Source of the DNA: G963665185 sp049723905
GTDB lineage: Bacteria; Desulfobacterota; Desulfovibrionia; Desulfovibrionales; Desulfovibrionaceae
Length of the DNA stretch: 64,000 nt
NCBI RefSeq assembly: GCF_049723905.1
Contig: NZ_JBJKFD010000001.1
Coordinates: 4,030,001 to 4,094,000 of the forward strand
Direction of reading: 5' to 3'
This document shows positions 1 to 7,104 of this stretch, one piece after another. How positions within the stretch are numbered: position 1 is the first letter of the stretch; each line of letters opens with the position of its first letter. The notes below the pieces were generated by a model. The model was not told the origin of the DNA, did no database searches, and was given only the letters and a program-made list of their open reading frames with translations. The position numbers and the translations under genes are program-made.

Positions 1-762
1 GTAGACCATGGTGACGTACATATCCAGCCCGCCGGAATCCATGGTTTCGTACAGGATGGAGTTCATGCGGGTAAGGCGTTCCTCCAGCGGATGGGGCGAA
101 TGGGCAAACGACGCCAGCAGCCCCTTGCACACCGCCATGAGCATGGCCGATGACGTGCCGTGGCCGGAAATATCGCCCATAACCAGGTGGACTTCCTCGT
201 TTTCTTCCCAGGCATCGTAAAAATCGCCGCCCACGTCGTCGTGCGCACGGTACAGGGCGTTGGTGGTCAATCCCTGAAAGTTGAAACTGCGGGGCAGCAA
301 TTGTTTCTGCACGTGGCGGGCAAGGTACAATTCCTCGGACAGGCGCTTGCTGCGTTCTTCCAGCTCGCGCGTCATGGAGGTCATGCGGTACAGGTTGCGG
401 AGGCGGGCCAGAAGTTCGGCCTTTTGGTGCGGCTTGGTCAGCACGTCGTTTGCTCCGGCTTCAAAGGCCTGCACACGCAGGTCGATGTCGCTGGAGGTGC
501 TCAGAATAAGGATGGGGAGTTCATCCAGCGCATAGTCCCGGCGGATGGTGCGGACCAGCTCCAGACCGGCCATGTCCGGCAGGTAGAAATCCAATATGAT
601 CAGCTCGGGACGGGATTCCCGGATGGCCTGGAGTGCCTGTTCCCCGGAATCGGCAAAGACGACCCGAAAGCCCATTGATGGAGAAATCTGACGCTCCAGC
701 AGAATCCTGGTGCTCAGGTCGTTGTCCACCACAAGGACATGCTTGGCTGGCACTGAGGACAT
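1..762 (-). CDS. Response regulator with PP2C-type (SpoIIE/RsbU) phosphatase domain, partial
   Basis: The first 254 codons are present; the C-terminus runs off the left edge of the window. Residues about 5-120 form a CheY-like receiver: an acidic DND near the N-terminus, the phospho-acceptor Asp in LIILDFYLPDM, a Ser/Thr in LILSTSSD and the conserved Lys in DVLTKP. A short coiled linker (about 120-150) leads into a PP2C/SpoIIE-like phosphatase with the metal-binding motifs VGGDFYD and MGDISGHG. Such proteins dephosphorylate anti-sigma-factor antagonists in partner-switching circuits, and phosphorylation of the receiver usually sets their activity. The partner proteins are not visible here. 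The ATG at 762 is the first in frame and begins a normal receiver domain. The upstream gap to 962 carries no gene and must hold the divergent promoters of this gene and the cyclophilin. Confidence 0.85.
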   Translation of the reverse strand, partial: MSSVPAKHVLVVDNDLSTRILLERQISPSMGFRVVFADSGEQALQAIRESRPELIILDFYLPDMAGLELVRTIRRDYALDELPILILSTSSDIDLRVQAFEAGANDVLTKPHQKAELLARLRNLYRMTSMTRELEERSKRLSEELYLARHVQKQLLPRSFNFQGLTTNALYRAHDDVGGDFYDAWEENEEVHLVMGDISGHGTSSAMLMAVCKGLLASFAHSPHPLEERLTRMNSILYETMDSGGLDMYVTMVY

Positions 763-961
763 GTAGGAAAACTCCGAGGTTGCCTTGATCTTTGTTTAAT
801 GTAGAAGATTGTCTTGCGAATACAATGATATTTCGTCTTTGTATATGTTCGTTGTTTTATTCGTCTGGTGATCGCCCTTTGGTGGTTTGAAGACCGGGAG
901 GGCGGATGCGGAATCATACCGCCGTATTTGCGGCGGACATTCATTTTTGCAGAGGAAAGAT

Positions 962-1552
962 ATGAAACGTATTGCTTGTCTTGTTCTGGCGTGTTGCCTG
1001 CTTGTTCCCGCTTTTGTTCAATCCGCCCGTGCACAAGCGAACAATCCGAAGGTTGTTCTGGAAACGAGCATGGGAAAAATTCTGGTGGAATGTTTTGCGG
1101 ACAAGGCACCAAAAACTGTGGACAACTTTCTGCAGTACGTGCGCGAAGGCAAATACGACGGCACGATCTTCCATCGGGTGATCAGCGGATTCATGATCCA
1201 GGGCGGGGGTTTCACCCCCTCCATGCAACGGGTGCAGACCCATCAGCCCATTGCCAACGAAGCCCGGCTCGACGTGCCCAACAATCGGGGCACCCTGGCC
1301 ATGGCCCGGACAAACGAGCCGCACAGCGCCACCAACCAGTTTTTCATCAACCTCAAGGATAACGACTTCCTCAACTTCACCTCCGCCACGCGCAACGGCT
1401 ACGGGTATTGCGTGTTCGGCAAGGTGCTGGACGGCATGAATATTGTGGACAGGATCGCCTCGGTGCCCACGCAGTCCGCAGGGCATTACCGCGATGTACC
1501 CACCACGCCCGTGGTCATTACCAAGGCGTATGTGATGGGGGATGCCAAGTGA
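962..1552 (+). CDS. Periplasmic cyclophilin-type peptidyl-prolyl cis-trans isomerase
   Basis: A 196-residue protein with an N-terminal Sec signal peptide (MKRIACLVLACCLLVPAF, cleavage probably after the SARA segment). A compact bacterial cyclophilin domain follows, with the landmark motifs FHRVISGFMIQGG, ATNQFFINL and YCVFGKV. Family members catalyse proline isomerisation during folding; the signal places this one in the periplasm, as for E. coli PpiA. The ATG at 962 is preceded by an AGAGGAAAG ribosome site. An in-frame extension upstream would displace the signal peptide and was rejected. The stop codon overlaps the GTG start of the next gene by four bases, so the two are probably co-translated. 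Confidence 0.9.
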   Translation: MKRIACLVLACCLLVPAFVQSARAQANNPKVVLETSMGKILVECFADKAPKTVDNFLQYVREGKYDGTIFHRVISGFMIQGGGFTPSMQRVQTHQPIANEARLDVPNNRGTLAMARTNEPHSATNQFFINLKDNDFLNFTSATRNGYGYCVFGKVLDGMNIVDRIASVPTQSAGHYRDVPTTPVVITKAYVMGDAK

Positions 1553-2211
1553 GCCAGGAGCCGCTCATCTGGGGCATTCGCCACGGCCAGAGCGTTTCCA
1601 ATGCGGGGATGGTGACGGTAAGTCCCGCAACCTCGGCTCTTACGCAGCTGGGGCGGATGCAGGCCGAGGCCCTGGCCGAGCGGTTCGAAAGGTTCGAGCG
1701 GCCACCGGATCTTATTGTCCATTCCGTTTTTGTGCGTACCGTTCAGACGGCGCGTCCCACCATGCGGCGTTTTCCGAATGTTCCCGTGGAAGTCTGGCCG
1801 GTGCAGGAATACACCTATCTCGATTCGGAGCTTTATGCGGGAACCACATCCGAGGAAAGGCGTCCGGCCATGGAGGCCTATTGGAAAAGGTGTGATCCAC
1901 ATTATCTGGATGGCGATGGGGAAAGTTTTGTCCACGCCATGGAACGGGCCAACGAGGTTCTTGAGAGGTTTCAGGCCATCAAGGGATTTGCCGCGGTGTT
2001 CAGCCACGGCAAGTTTCTTCGGCTGCTTTCCTGGATGCTGCTGACCGGCCACCGTGAACCCACGGCAAAGGCCATGCGCCGCTTCGGCGCGTTTCGGCTG
2101 GCCGCCTACCTTCCCAATGCCGGTGTGTGGGCCGTGCAGCCGAACGGAGCGGGCGGCATGGTTTTCGGTGGGTACGACGTGTCCCATCTTCCCAAAAAAA
2201 TCCGCAGCTGA
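1549..2211 (+). CDS. Histidine phosphatase family protein (phosphoglycerate-mutase-like)
   Basis: A 220-residue protein. Near the N-terminus IRHGQS is the RHG catalytic signature (phospho-accepting His), and a second conserved His lies in VFSHGKFLRLL near residue 150. These are hallmarks of the branch-1 histidine phosphatases, which include cobalamin, sugar and broad-specificity phosphatases. The substrate cannot be told from sequence. The start is inferred as the GTG at 1549, overlapping the upstream stop as GTGA; the open frame extends further upstream, but only through the cyclophilin gene. No signal peptide is visible, so a cytoplasmic enzyme is expected although its neighbour is exported. 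Confidence 0.8.
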   Translation: MSQEPLIWGIRHGQSVSNAGMVTVSPATSALTQLGRMQAEALAERFERFERPPDLIVHSVFVRTVQTARPTMRRFPNVPVEVWPVQEYTYLDSELYAGTTSEERRPAMEAYWKRCDPHYLDGDGESFVHAMERANEVLERFQAIKGFAAVFSHGKFLRLLSWMLLTGHREPTAKAMRRFGAFRLAAYLPNAGVWAVQPNGAGGMVFGGYDVSHLPKKIRS

Positions 2212-2360
2212 CGGAAGGGTGGATCGTTCTGTTGGAGGTGCGTGCTTTCAGCCGAACGATCACCTTCTACGTTCTCAGCCGTCATTTTCCGTCATTTTCC
2301 GCTATTCTCCGCCAGCCTTTTCACATTTTTCCTTTTAATACGCCCATCCAGCTTGATTGT

Positions 2361-3722
2361 TCAGCTTTCTGGCAGTGCGGAACCGTTGCCCGCACTGCGC
2401 AGGATGAGGAATCCCCCCACTCCGGCCAGCAGGGAGGCGCACAGGATGGCAAACTTGGCTGTTTCCAGGGCTGCGCCGTCGCCCGGCAGTGCCAGGTTGG
2501 CAATGAAGATGGACATGGTAAAGCCTATACCCGCCAGCCAGCTGGCGCCGTACAGATGGCGCGTGTTCATCCCCTGCGGCAGGCTGGCCCAGCCCAGGCG
2601 TATGGCCAGCAGTGCGCCCAGGGTTACGCCGATCTGCTTGCCCACGATGAGACCTCCGATGATGCCCAGGGGGAGGGCGTCGGCAAGTCCGGGAAGCATG
2701 CTCCCGGAAATCTGAACGCCTGCATTGGCCAGGGCGAAAATCGGCATCACCATAAAGGCCACCCAGGGGTGGAGCCCGTGTTCCAGACGGATGAGCGGGG
2801 CATCGGCTTTTTTGCAGGCTATTTCCAGCTCGTGCAGGGCTTCCAGCTGTTTCTTGTTGTTCAGGATGCTCCTCGCGGGAATGTGGTTTTTTTCATAGCG
2901 GTCTATGAGCAGCCGGGCCCAGGCCGAAAAGTCCAGATCGGGGCAGGCGCGCGCCGGGATGATCATGGCGCAGACCACCCCCGCAATGGTGGCATGGATG
3001 CCGGATTTGAGCACGCAGAACCAGACCACGGCGGTTATCACCAGATAGACCTGCGTGGCGCGCAGGCCCGAGAGGTTGAGCACGGCCATGCCGATGACCA
3101 GGGCTGCGCCCGCTGCCAGGTATACCAGGGAGATGTGCGAGGTGTAGAACAGGGCGATAACCAGCACCGCGCCGATGTCGTCGACAATGGCGACCGCCGT
3201 GAGAAATACCTTGAGGCTGACCGGAACCCGATCGCCCAACAGGGCCAGAATGCCCAGGGCAAAGGCGATGTCCGTGGCCATGGGGATTCCCCACCCGGCA
3301 ATACCGGGCTGGCCGTGGTTGAGCAGGGCGAAGATGAGAGCGGGCACAACCATGCCCCCCACGGCCGCGGCCACGGGAAGGGCGGCGGCGCGCAGGGAGT
3401 TGAGTTCCCCCACCAGGACCTCCCGCTTTATTTCCAGCCCCACCAGAAAGAAGAAAATGGCCATGAGGCCGTCGTTGATCCAGAGTATGAGAGGCTTGGA
3501 AAGCGGGGTTTCGCCCAGCCCCACACTCAGGCGGGTATTCCAGAGCGCGTCGTACAGAGGGGCCCAGCCCGAGTTGGCCCAGACCAGGGCCACGGCCAGG
3601 CAGGCCATGAGCGTAAAGCCGCTGGAGGCCTCCACCTCCATGAACTCCCGTATGGGGGAGAGAACGCGCTCGATGACCGGCGGTTCCCAGAAATCGTGTC
3701 CGGATTTATTGTTGGAAGACAT
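2361..3722 (-). CDS. nhaA: Na+/H+ antiporter NhaA
   Basis: A 453-residue polytopic membrane protein with NhaA signatures: FFFLVGLEIKRE near the N-terminal third, GGMVVPA, the ion-binding ATDIAFALGILALLG segment with its conserved Asp, AVAIVDDIGAV with the adjacent Asp pair, and the late GIGFTMSIFIANLA helix. NhaA exchanges two external protons for one cytoplasmic Na+ and supports salt and alkaline-pH tolerance. The ATG at 3722 has an AAGGAG ribosome site; a longer frame to 4001 adds residues with no antiporter similarity. The chain is somewhat longer than E. coli NhaA (388 residues), mainly at the termini and in a central loop. It is divergent from the gene at 4094 and stands alone. NhaB lies 18 kb away on the same strand. 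Confidence 0.93.
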   Translation of the reverse strand: MSSNNKSGHDFWEPPVIERVLSPIREFMEVEASSGFTLMACLAVALVWANSGWAPLYDALWNTRLSVGLGETPLSKPLILWINDGLMAIFFFLVGLEIKREVLVGELNSLRAAALPVAAAVGGMVVPALIFALLNHGQPGIAGWGIPMATDIAFALGILALLGDRVPVSLKVFLTAVAIVDDIGAVLVIALFYTSHISLVYLAAGAALVIGMAVLNLSGLRATQVYLVITAVVWFCVLKSGIHATIAGVVCAMIIPARACPDLDFSAWARLLIDRYEKNHIPARSILNNKKQLEALHELEIACKKADAPLIRLEHGLHPWVAFMVMPIFALANAGVQISGSMLPGLADALPLGIIGGLIVGKQIGVTLGALLAIRLGWASLPQGMNTRHLYGASWLAGIGFTMSIFIANLALPGDGAALETAKFAILCASLLAGVGGFLILRSAGNGSALPES

Positions 3723-4093
3723 GGCGGCTCCTTGTGCGCATGAAATAAAACGGAAAACCGTGGTGGTTGTGCTTTTGTTGCAAACACGGCTAGGAGTACG
3801 AATACCATAGAGATTGCGGGATTTGCAAAAGGTTGCCCGAATCGTAGACAACTGCACGATAACTGGGCTGGGGCAAACGTCAACGTATTCTTCTTTTTTT
3901 GTCGGCCTGGGTACGGTTTTTTCGGTGGCTGGCCGGAAAAGACGGTGTATTCGTTCTGTAATGGGGAGTTTGGGATATTTGTTTTTACGCGAGTTCGGCA
4001 TACTCTGAACGTGCTCTGTGTACCTGCTTTGTGATACACCGGGGATAGATTGGGCCTGTTTTTCTTTTTCACCTTCTGCGGAGAGTCTTTCCT
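3723..4093. other. Divergent intergenic region, no gene seen
   Basis: This 371-base stretch separates nhaA (minus) from the membrane-protein gene at 4094 (plus). It is more AT-rich than the flanking genes and contains several T-runs. It must hold two divergent promoters, but no convincing -35/-10 pair, operator or RNA structure could be picked out. Short open frames across it have no codon bias or ribosome site. Confidence 0.5.
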
Positions 4094-4939
4094 ATGAAAA
4101 TATACGAAGCTGCCACCTATATGTTCGACCCCCTGCATGCCTTTTGGGAAAAAAAGGAAGTACAGCAGAAAGTGGCCGGGGGGCTGATGATGGTTTTTCT
4201 GGCCTCCCTGGTGGGGATAGAGTTGAACCGGCAGGGGCTTCTGCCCCCGTCCTGGGCCGCTGTGGTGCCGACCCGGCATTTCTACGCGGTGGACCTCGCC
4301 TTTACCCTGGTGCTGATAATGGAGGTGATAGGCCTTATTTTCGTGCTGCCCTGTTCCGTATCCAAAGCCGTGGCCAAGCAGTTGGAAATACTTGCCCTTA
4401 TTTTTCTGCGCGAGTCGTTCAAGGAGCTTGTGGTACTGCCCGAGCCGGTCACACTGGCCGGAAATCTGGACACGGCCTGGAATATCCTTGCCGATGGTGT
4501 GGGCGCGTTGATCATCTTTTTGCTGCTGGGAATCTATTCGCGTGCCATAAGGCAAACTGCGGTCATGAGCGGTGAGACCCGGTACAAATTCGTGGCTTCC
4601 AAGAAAATGGTTTCCCTGGCCCTGGTGATAGGATTTGCCGGGTTGGGAGTGTACAACGGGCTGCTGGTTCTGCAGGGGCAGAAGCCGTTTCATTTTTTCG
4701 AAGCCTTCTACACCGTGCTTATTTTCAGCGACATCCTGCTGGTCCTCATCTCCCAGCAGTTTTTGCCGTCGTTTCATGCGGTGCTGCGCAACTCGGGCTA
4801 TGCGGTCTCAACCCTGCTGTTGCGTCTGTCCTTGACGGCGCCGGGCTATTACAACGTCATTATCGGGGTGAGCGCCACCCTGTTCGCCCTGAGCCTGACC
4901 CTGATTTACAACAAGTTTTACGCAAGCCCCGAAGATTGA
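4094..4939 (+). CDS. Integral membrane protein of unknown function
   Basis: A 281-residue hydrophobic protein. About six to seven membrane segments can be drawn: near residues 28-45, 68-90, 95-112, 135-152, 170-192, 205-225 and 252-274. The loops are short and hold no recognised motif. There is no signal peptide cleavage site and no obvious catalytic or metal-binding cluster. I do not recognise the family. The ATG at 4094 follows a GGAGAG site about ten bases upstream. The gene has no operon partner: nhaA diverges upstream and the next gene downstream is convergent. Its 3' end runs directly into a short tandem repeat. Confidence 0.75.
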   Translation: MKIYEAATYMFDPLHAFWEKKEVQQKVAGGLMMVFLASLVGIELNRQGLLPPSWAAVVPTRHFYAVDLAFTLVLIMEVIGLIFVLPCSVSKAVAKQLEILALIFLRESFKELVVLPEPVTLAGNLDTAWNILADGVGALIIFLLLGIYSRAIRQTAVMSGETRYKFVASKKMVSLALVIGFAGLGVYNGLLVLQGQKPFHFFEAFYTVLIFSDILLVLISQQFLPSFHAVLRNSGYAVSTLLLRLSLTAPGYYNVIIGVSATLFALSLTLIYNKFYASPED

Positions 4940-4965
4940 GCCCAAAGATTGAGCCCGAAGATTGA
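4931..4965. repeat. Short tandem repeat overlapping a stop codon
   Basis: A 13-base unit GAAGATTGAGCCC is repeated 2.7 times with one mismatch. The TGA inside the first unit is the stop codon of the membrane-protein gene, and the later units repeat it out of frame. This looks like replication slippage at the gene end. Confidence 0.75.
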
Positions 4966-5050
4966 ACAGGACGTCTGAACCGGACGCCTAGCCGGACGCC
5001 GGGCGAAAACGGTCAGCCCAATCTTTTCATAATCGACTGGTCCGTGCGCA

Positions 5051-6055
5051 TTATTCCAAAGCCAGGCCGTAGAGCACGCCTGCCACCCCCTGGGTGGCTT
5101 CAACCAGCCGTTTGGCGTCCAGTGTCTCTGGCGTGTCTGAGTCCTTGTGGTAATGCGGATTGCGCAAAGGCCCGGTATCCGTGGCCAGAACCGTGGTGTA
5201 GCCCATGTCCGTAAACGGCCTCAGGTCGGAATAATAGGGCCAGCTGCCCCAGCCCAGGGCGGCGGTGCGTACGGGCAGGGGGCTTTTTTCGGAAAAGTAT
5301 TGGGCAACTACGGGCAGAATGGCTTTGTTGTTTTTTCTGTTCAGGGTGACAAAGGCCAGAAAATTGCCTTTGTCCGTGGCAAATTCGTTGAGCACGGTGG
5401 AATTCTGGCTGGCCGGAGCGTCGGCATAATATCCCACGCTGTCCACAACCAGAACGGCATGCACTTTTTCCCGTTGCGTCCGCGCCTGCCGTGCCCGTCG
5501 CACAGCGCCTTTTTCCTTGCCGCGTCTGCCCGGCAGTTCCTCGTTGACCGTAAAGACGAAGCGCAGGCTGCGCTTGAAGTTTTGCAGCTGGGCCAACCGG
5601 GCTATTTCCAGCAGAGCGGCCACGCCCGAACCGTTGTCGTCCGCGCCGGGAGTCTGTTTCACCGTATCGTAATGGGCCACCGCCACAACGGATTCGCGGT
5701 AGTTCAGCCCTCCGTGTTTGACCACCTCTATATTGGTCACCTGCTGCCCATGGCTGGGAAAGGCCTCCTGCTGCACAGAGTACCCCATGGCCCGCAATTG
5801 GGCGCCGATGTAGTTTGCGGCGCGTGTCAGCGATCCCTTTTTTTCCAGACAGCGCGGGCCGATGGCGACCAGGGCCTTTATGTGGGCCTGGAGCCGGGCA
5901 CTGGTGTTGAAGCCTGTTTGCGGGTCGTATTGCAATGCCCCGTTCTTTCGGGACGAGCAGGCCGGAGGGACCACCATGCAAAGGGCGAGACACAGCAAAA
6001 GAATCTTTGAATGGACATGGAAACGGGCGAAAAGGCGGGCAGGGTTGGTCTTCAT
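5051..6055 (-). CDS. Secreted M28-family metallopeptidase (aminopeptidase-like), probable lipoprotein
   Basis: A 334-residue protein. The N-terminus has a basic region, a hydrophobic stretch and VVPPAC, a possible lipobox, so it is probably an exported lipoprotein. The rest matches M28 zinc peptidases: AVAHYDTV (zinc His and catalytic Asp), PGADDNGSGVAALLEIAR (bridging Asp), FTVNEELPG (catalytic Glu pair, here followed by an unusually basic insert around residues 175-195), VLVVDSVGY (Asp ligand) and a late HYHKDSDTPE His ligand. The family removes N-terminal residues from peptides. The start at 6055 places the export signal at the N-terminus; an upstream in-frame ATG at 6115 would bury it. 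A 22-base motif shared with the murA leader lies 40 bases upstream. Confidence 0.82.
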   Translation of the reverse strand: MKTNPARLFARFHVHSKILLLCLALCMVVPPACSSRKNGALQYDPQTGFNTSARLQAHIKALVAIGPRCLEKKGSLTRAANYIGAQLRAMGYSVQQEAFPSHGQQVTNIEVVKHGGLNYRESVVAVAHYDTVKQTPGADDNGSGVAALLEIARLAQLQNFKRSLRFVFTVNEELPGRRGKEKGAVRRARQARTQREKVHAVLVVDSVGYYADAPASQNSTVLNEFATDKGNFLAFVTLNRKNNKAILPVVAQYFSEKSPLPVRTAALGWGSWPYYSDLRPFTDMGYTTVLATDTGPLRNPHYHKDSDTPETLDAKRLVEATQGVAGVLYGLALE

Positions 6056-6095
6056 GCCTTTGTGTACCTTAGCGGCCGGGGAAAGCAAATAAGAC

Positions 6096-6117
6096 CAGGC
6101 TGCCGACAAAGGCACGA
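6096..6117 (-). promoter_or_regulatory. Leader element shared with the murA leader
   Basis: Read on the minus strand, this 22-base block begins TCGTGCCTTTG and ends CGGCAGCCTG. It is identical to the block at 54943-54964 on the plus strand. In both places it lies in sense orientation 31-40 bases before a start codon (M28 peptidase here, murA there). Its function is unknown. Confidence 0.5.
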
Positions 6118-6206
6118 CAGCGTCGGTGCCTGAAAAAACTCAAGGCTCGTTTTCGCATTTTTTGAGCAGTTTGGCAGAATGAAATGTGTAATCAATCTGA
6201 TAATGT

Positions 6207-6241
6207 AATGATTGAATCGAATATTTCAAACGAATGATTGA
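6207..6241. promoter_or_regulatory. Candidate operator for the TetR regulator
   Basis: Two direct copies of AATGATTGA (6207-6215 and 6233-6241) flank a dyad TTGAA-N8-TTCAA (6212-6229), about 70 bases upstream of the tetR start. The AT-rich dyad fits an autoregulatory TetR operator; this is inference from position and symmetry only. Confidence 0.35.
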
Positions 6242-6309
6242 CTAACTCCGGCGTTCGATTTAAAGGGGGAAAATAGTAAAGCGTAACCTACGAGGACGGA
6301 GAGAAAACT

Positions 6310-7038
6310 ATGGAAAGTGCCCGTACGGACGTAATTTCCCGCAAGGAAGGCCAGAAATCGCCCGATTCGGAACAGCAGAACGCACGCGGTGAGGAAACCC
6401 GCGCACGCATTCTCAAGGCCGGATTGCGGCTTTTCGCCTTGCACGGCTATCATGGAACCGGCATCCGCACCCTTGCGGCGGAGGCAGGGGCCAATGTGGC
6501 GGCGGTCAACTATCATTTCGGCAGCAAGCAGGGGTTGCTCGACTCTGTGGTGGACGAACTCATCACCAGCGTCCGGGCCCTGGCCGACCCGCTCATCGAG
6601 CAGTTGGACAAGACCATTGCCGCCTCGGGCAACGACAGAGTGGCATTGGCTCGCGGCACCAAGGTGCTGATACGCGCCATGGTCCAGGCCGCACTTGTCT
6701 ATGAAGGCTGCGACTGGGACACCATGCTCATCCAGCGCGAATCCCTGCAGCAGTCCCCGGTCTACACTCGTATTTACGACGGGTATATCTACGAAATCCA
6801 TAATGCCATGTGCCGTCTGGTGGCCGCGGCAACGGACAAGCCGGTGGGAACGTCCGAAAACACCATCACCTCCCATGCCCTGCTCAATCTGTGTCTCACC
6901 TGGGGCATGTGCCGCGTTGACGTGCTGCGCAAGCTGGGCAGGGAAGACTACGGCACAGAAGGGGTGAGCATGGTAATGGAGGAGGTCGCCCTTATGGGGA
7001 TTCGCCTTCTCGGCCTGCCCGATCCAGATAAAAAGTAG
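6310..7038 (+). CDS. TetR/AcrR-family transcriptional regulator
   Basis: A 242-residue protein. A hydrophilic N-terminal tail of about 25 residues precedes the TetR DNA-binding domain (residues 29-75), with the recognition helix in ANVAAVNYHFGSKQGLLD. The C-terminal part (about 90-235) is helical and resembles the ligand domain of the CerR/DUF1956 type. It reads directly into the efflux operon that starts at 7105, so it is almost certainly the local repressor; the inducer is unknown. The ATG at 6310 lies eight bases after GAGAAAACT, with GAGGACGGAGAG just upstream as the ribosome site. Confidence 0.88.
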   Translation: MESARTDVISRKEGQKSPDSEQQNARGEETRARILKAGLRLFALHGYHGTGIRTLAAEAGANVAAVNYHFGSKQGLLDSVVDELITSVRALADPLIEQLDKTIAASGNDRVALARGTKVLIRAMVQAALVYEGCDWDTMLIQRESLQQSPVYTRIYDGYIYEIHNAMCRLVAAATDKPVGTSENTITSHALLNLCLTWGMCRVDVLRKLGREDYGTEGVSMVMEEVALMGIRLLGLPDPDKK

Positions 7039-7104
7039 CTGTTTTTTTTGAACAGAATTTTCGCAAACGTTTTCAGCAACATTCAAATCTGCAAGGGGTT
7101 CCGC

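Noticed and set aside
2127..3743. Long plus-strand frame opposite nhaA
   Set aside because: Composition is Gly/Gln/Arg/His-rich antisense of a membrane protein and no domain can be recognised; nhaA on the minus strand explains the region.
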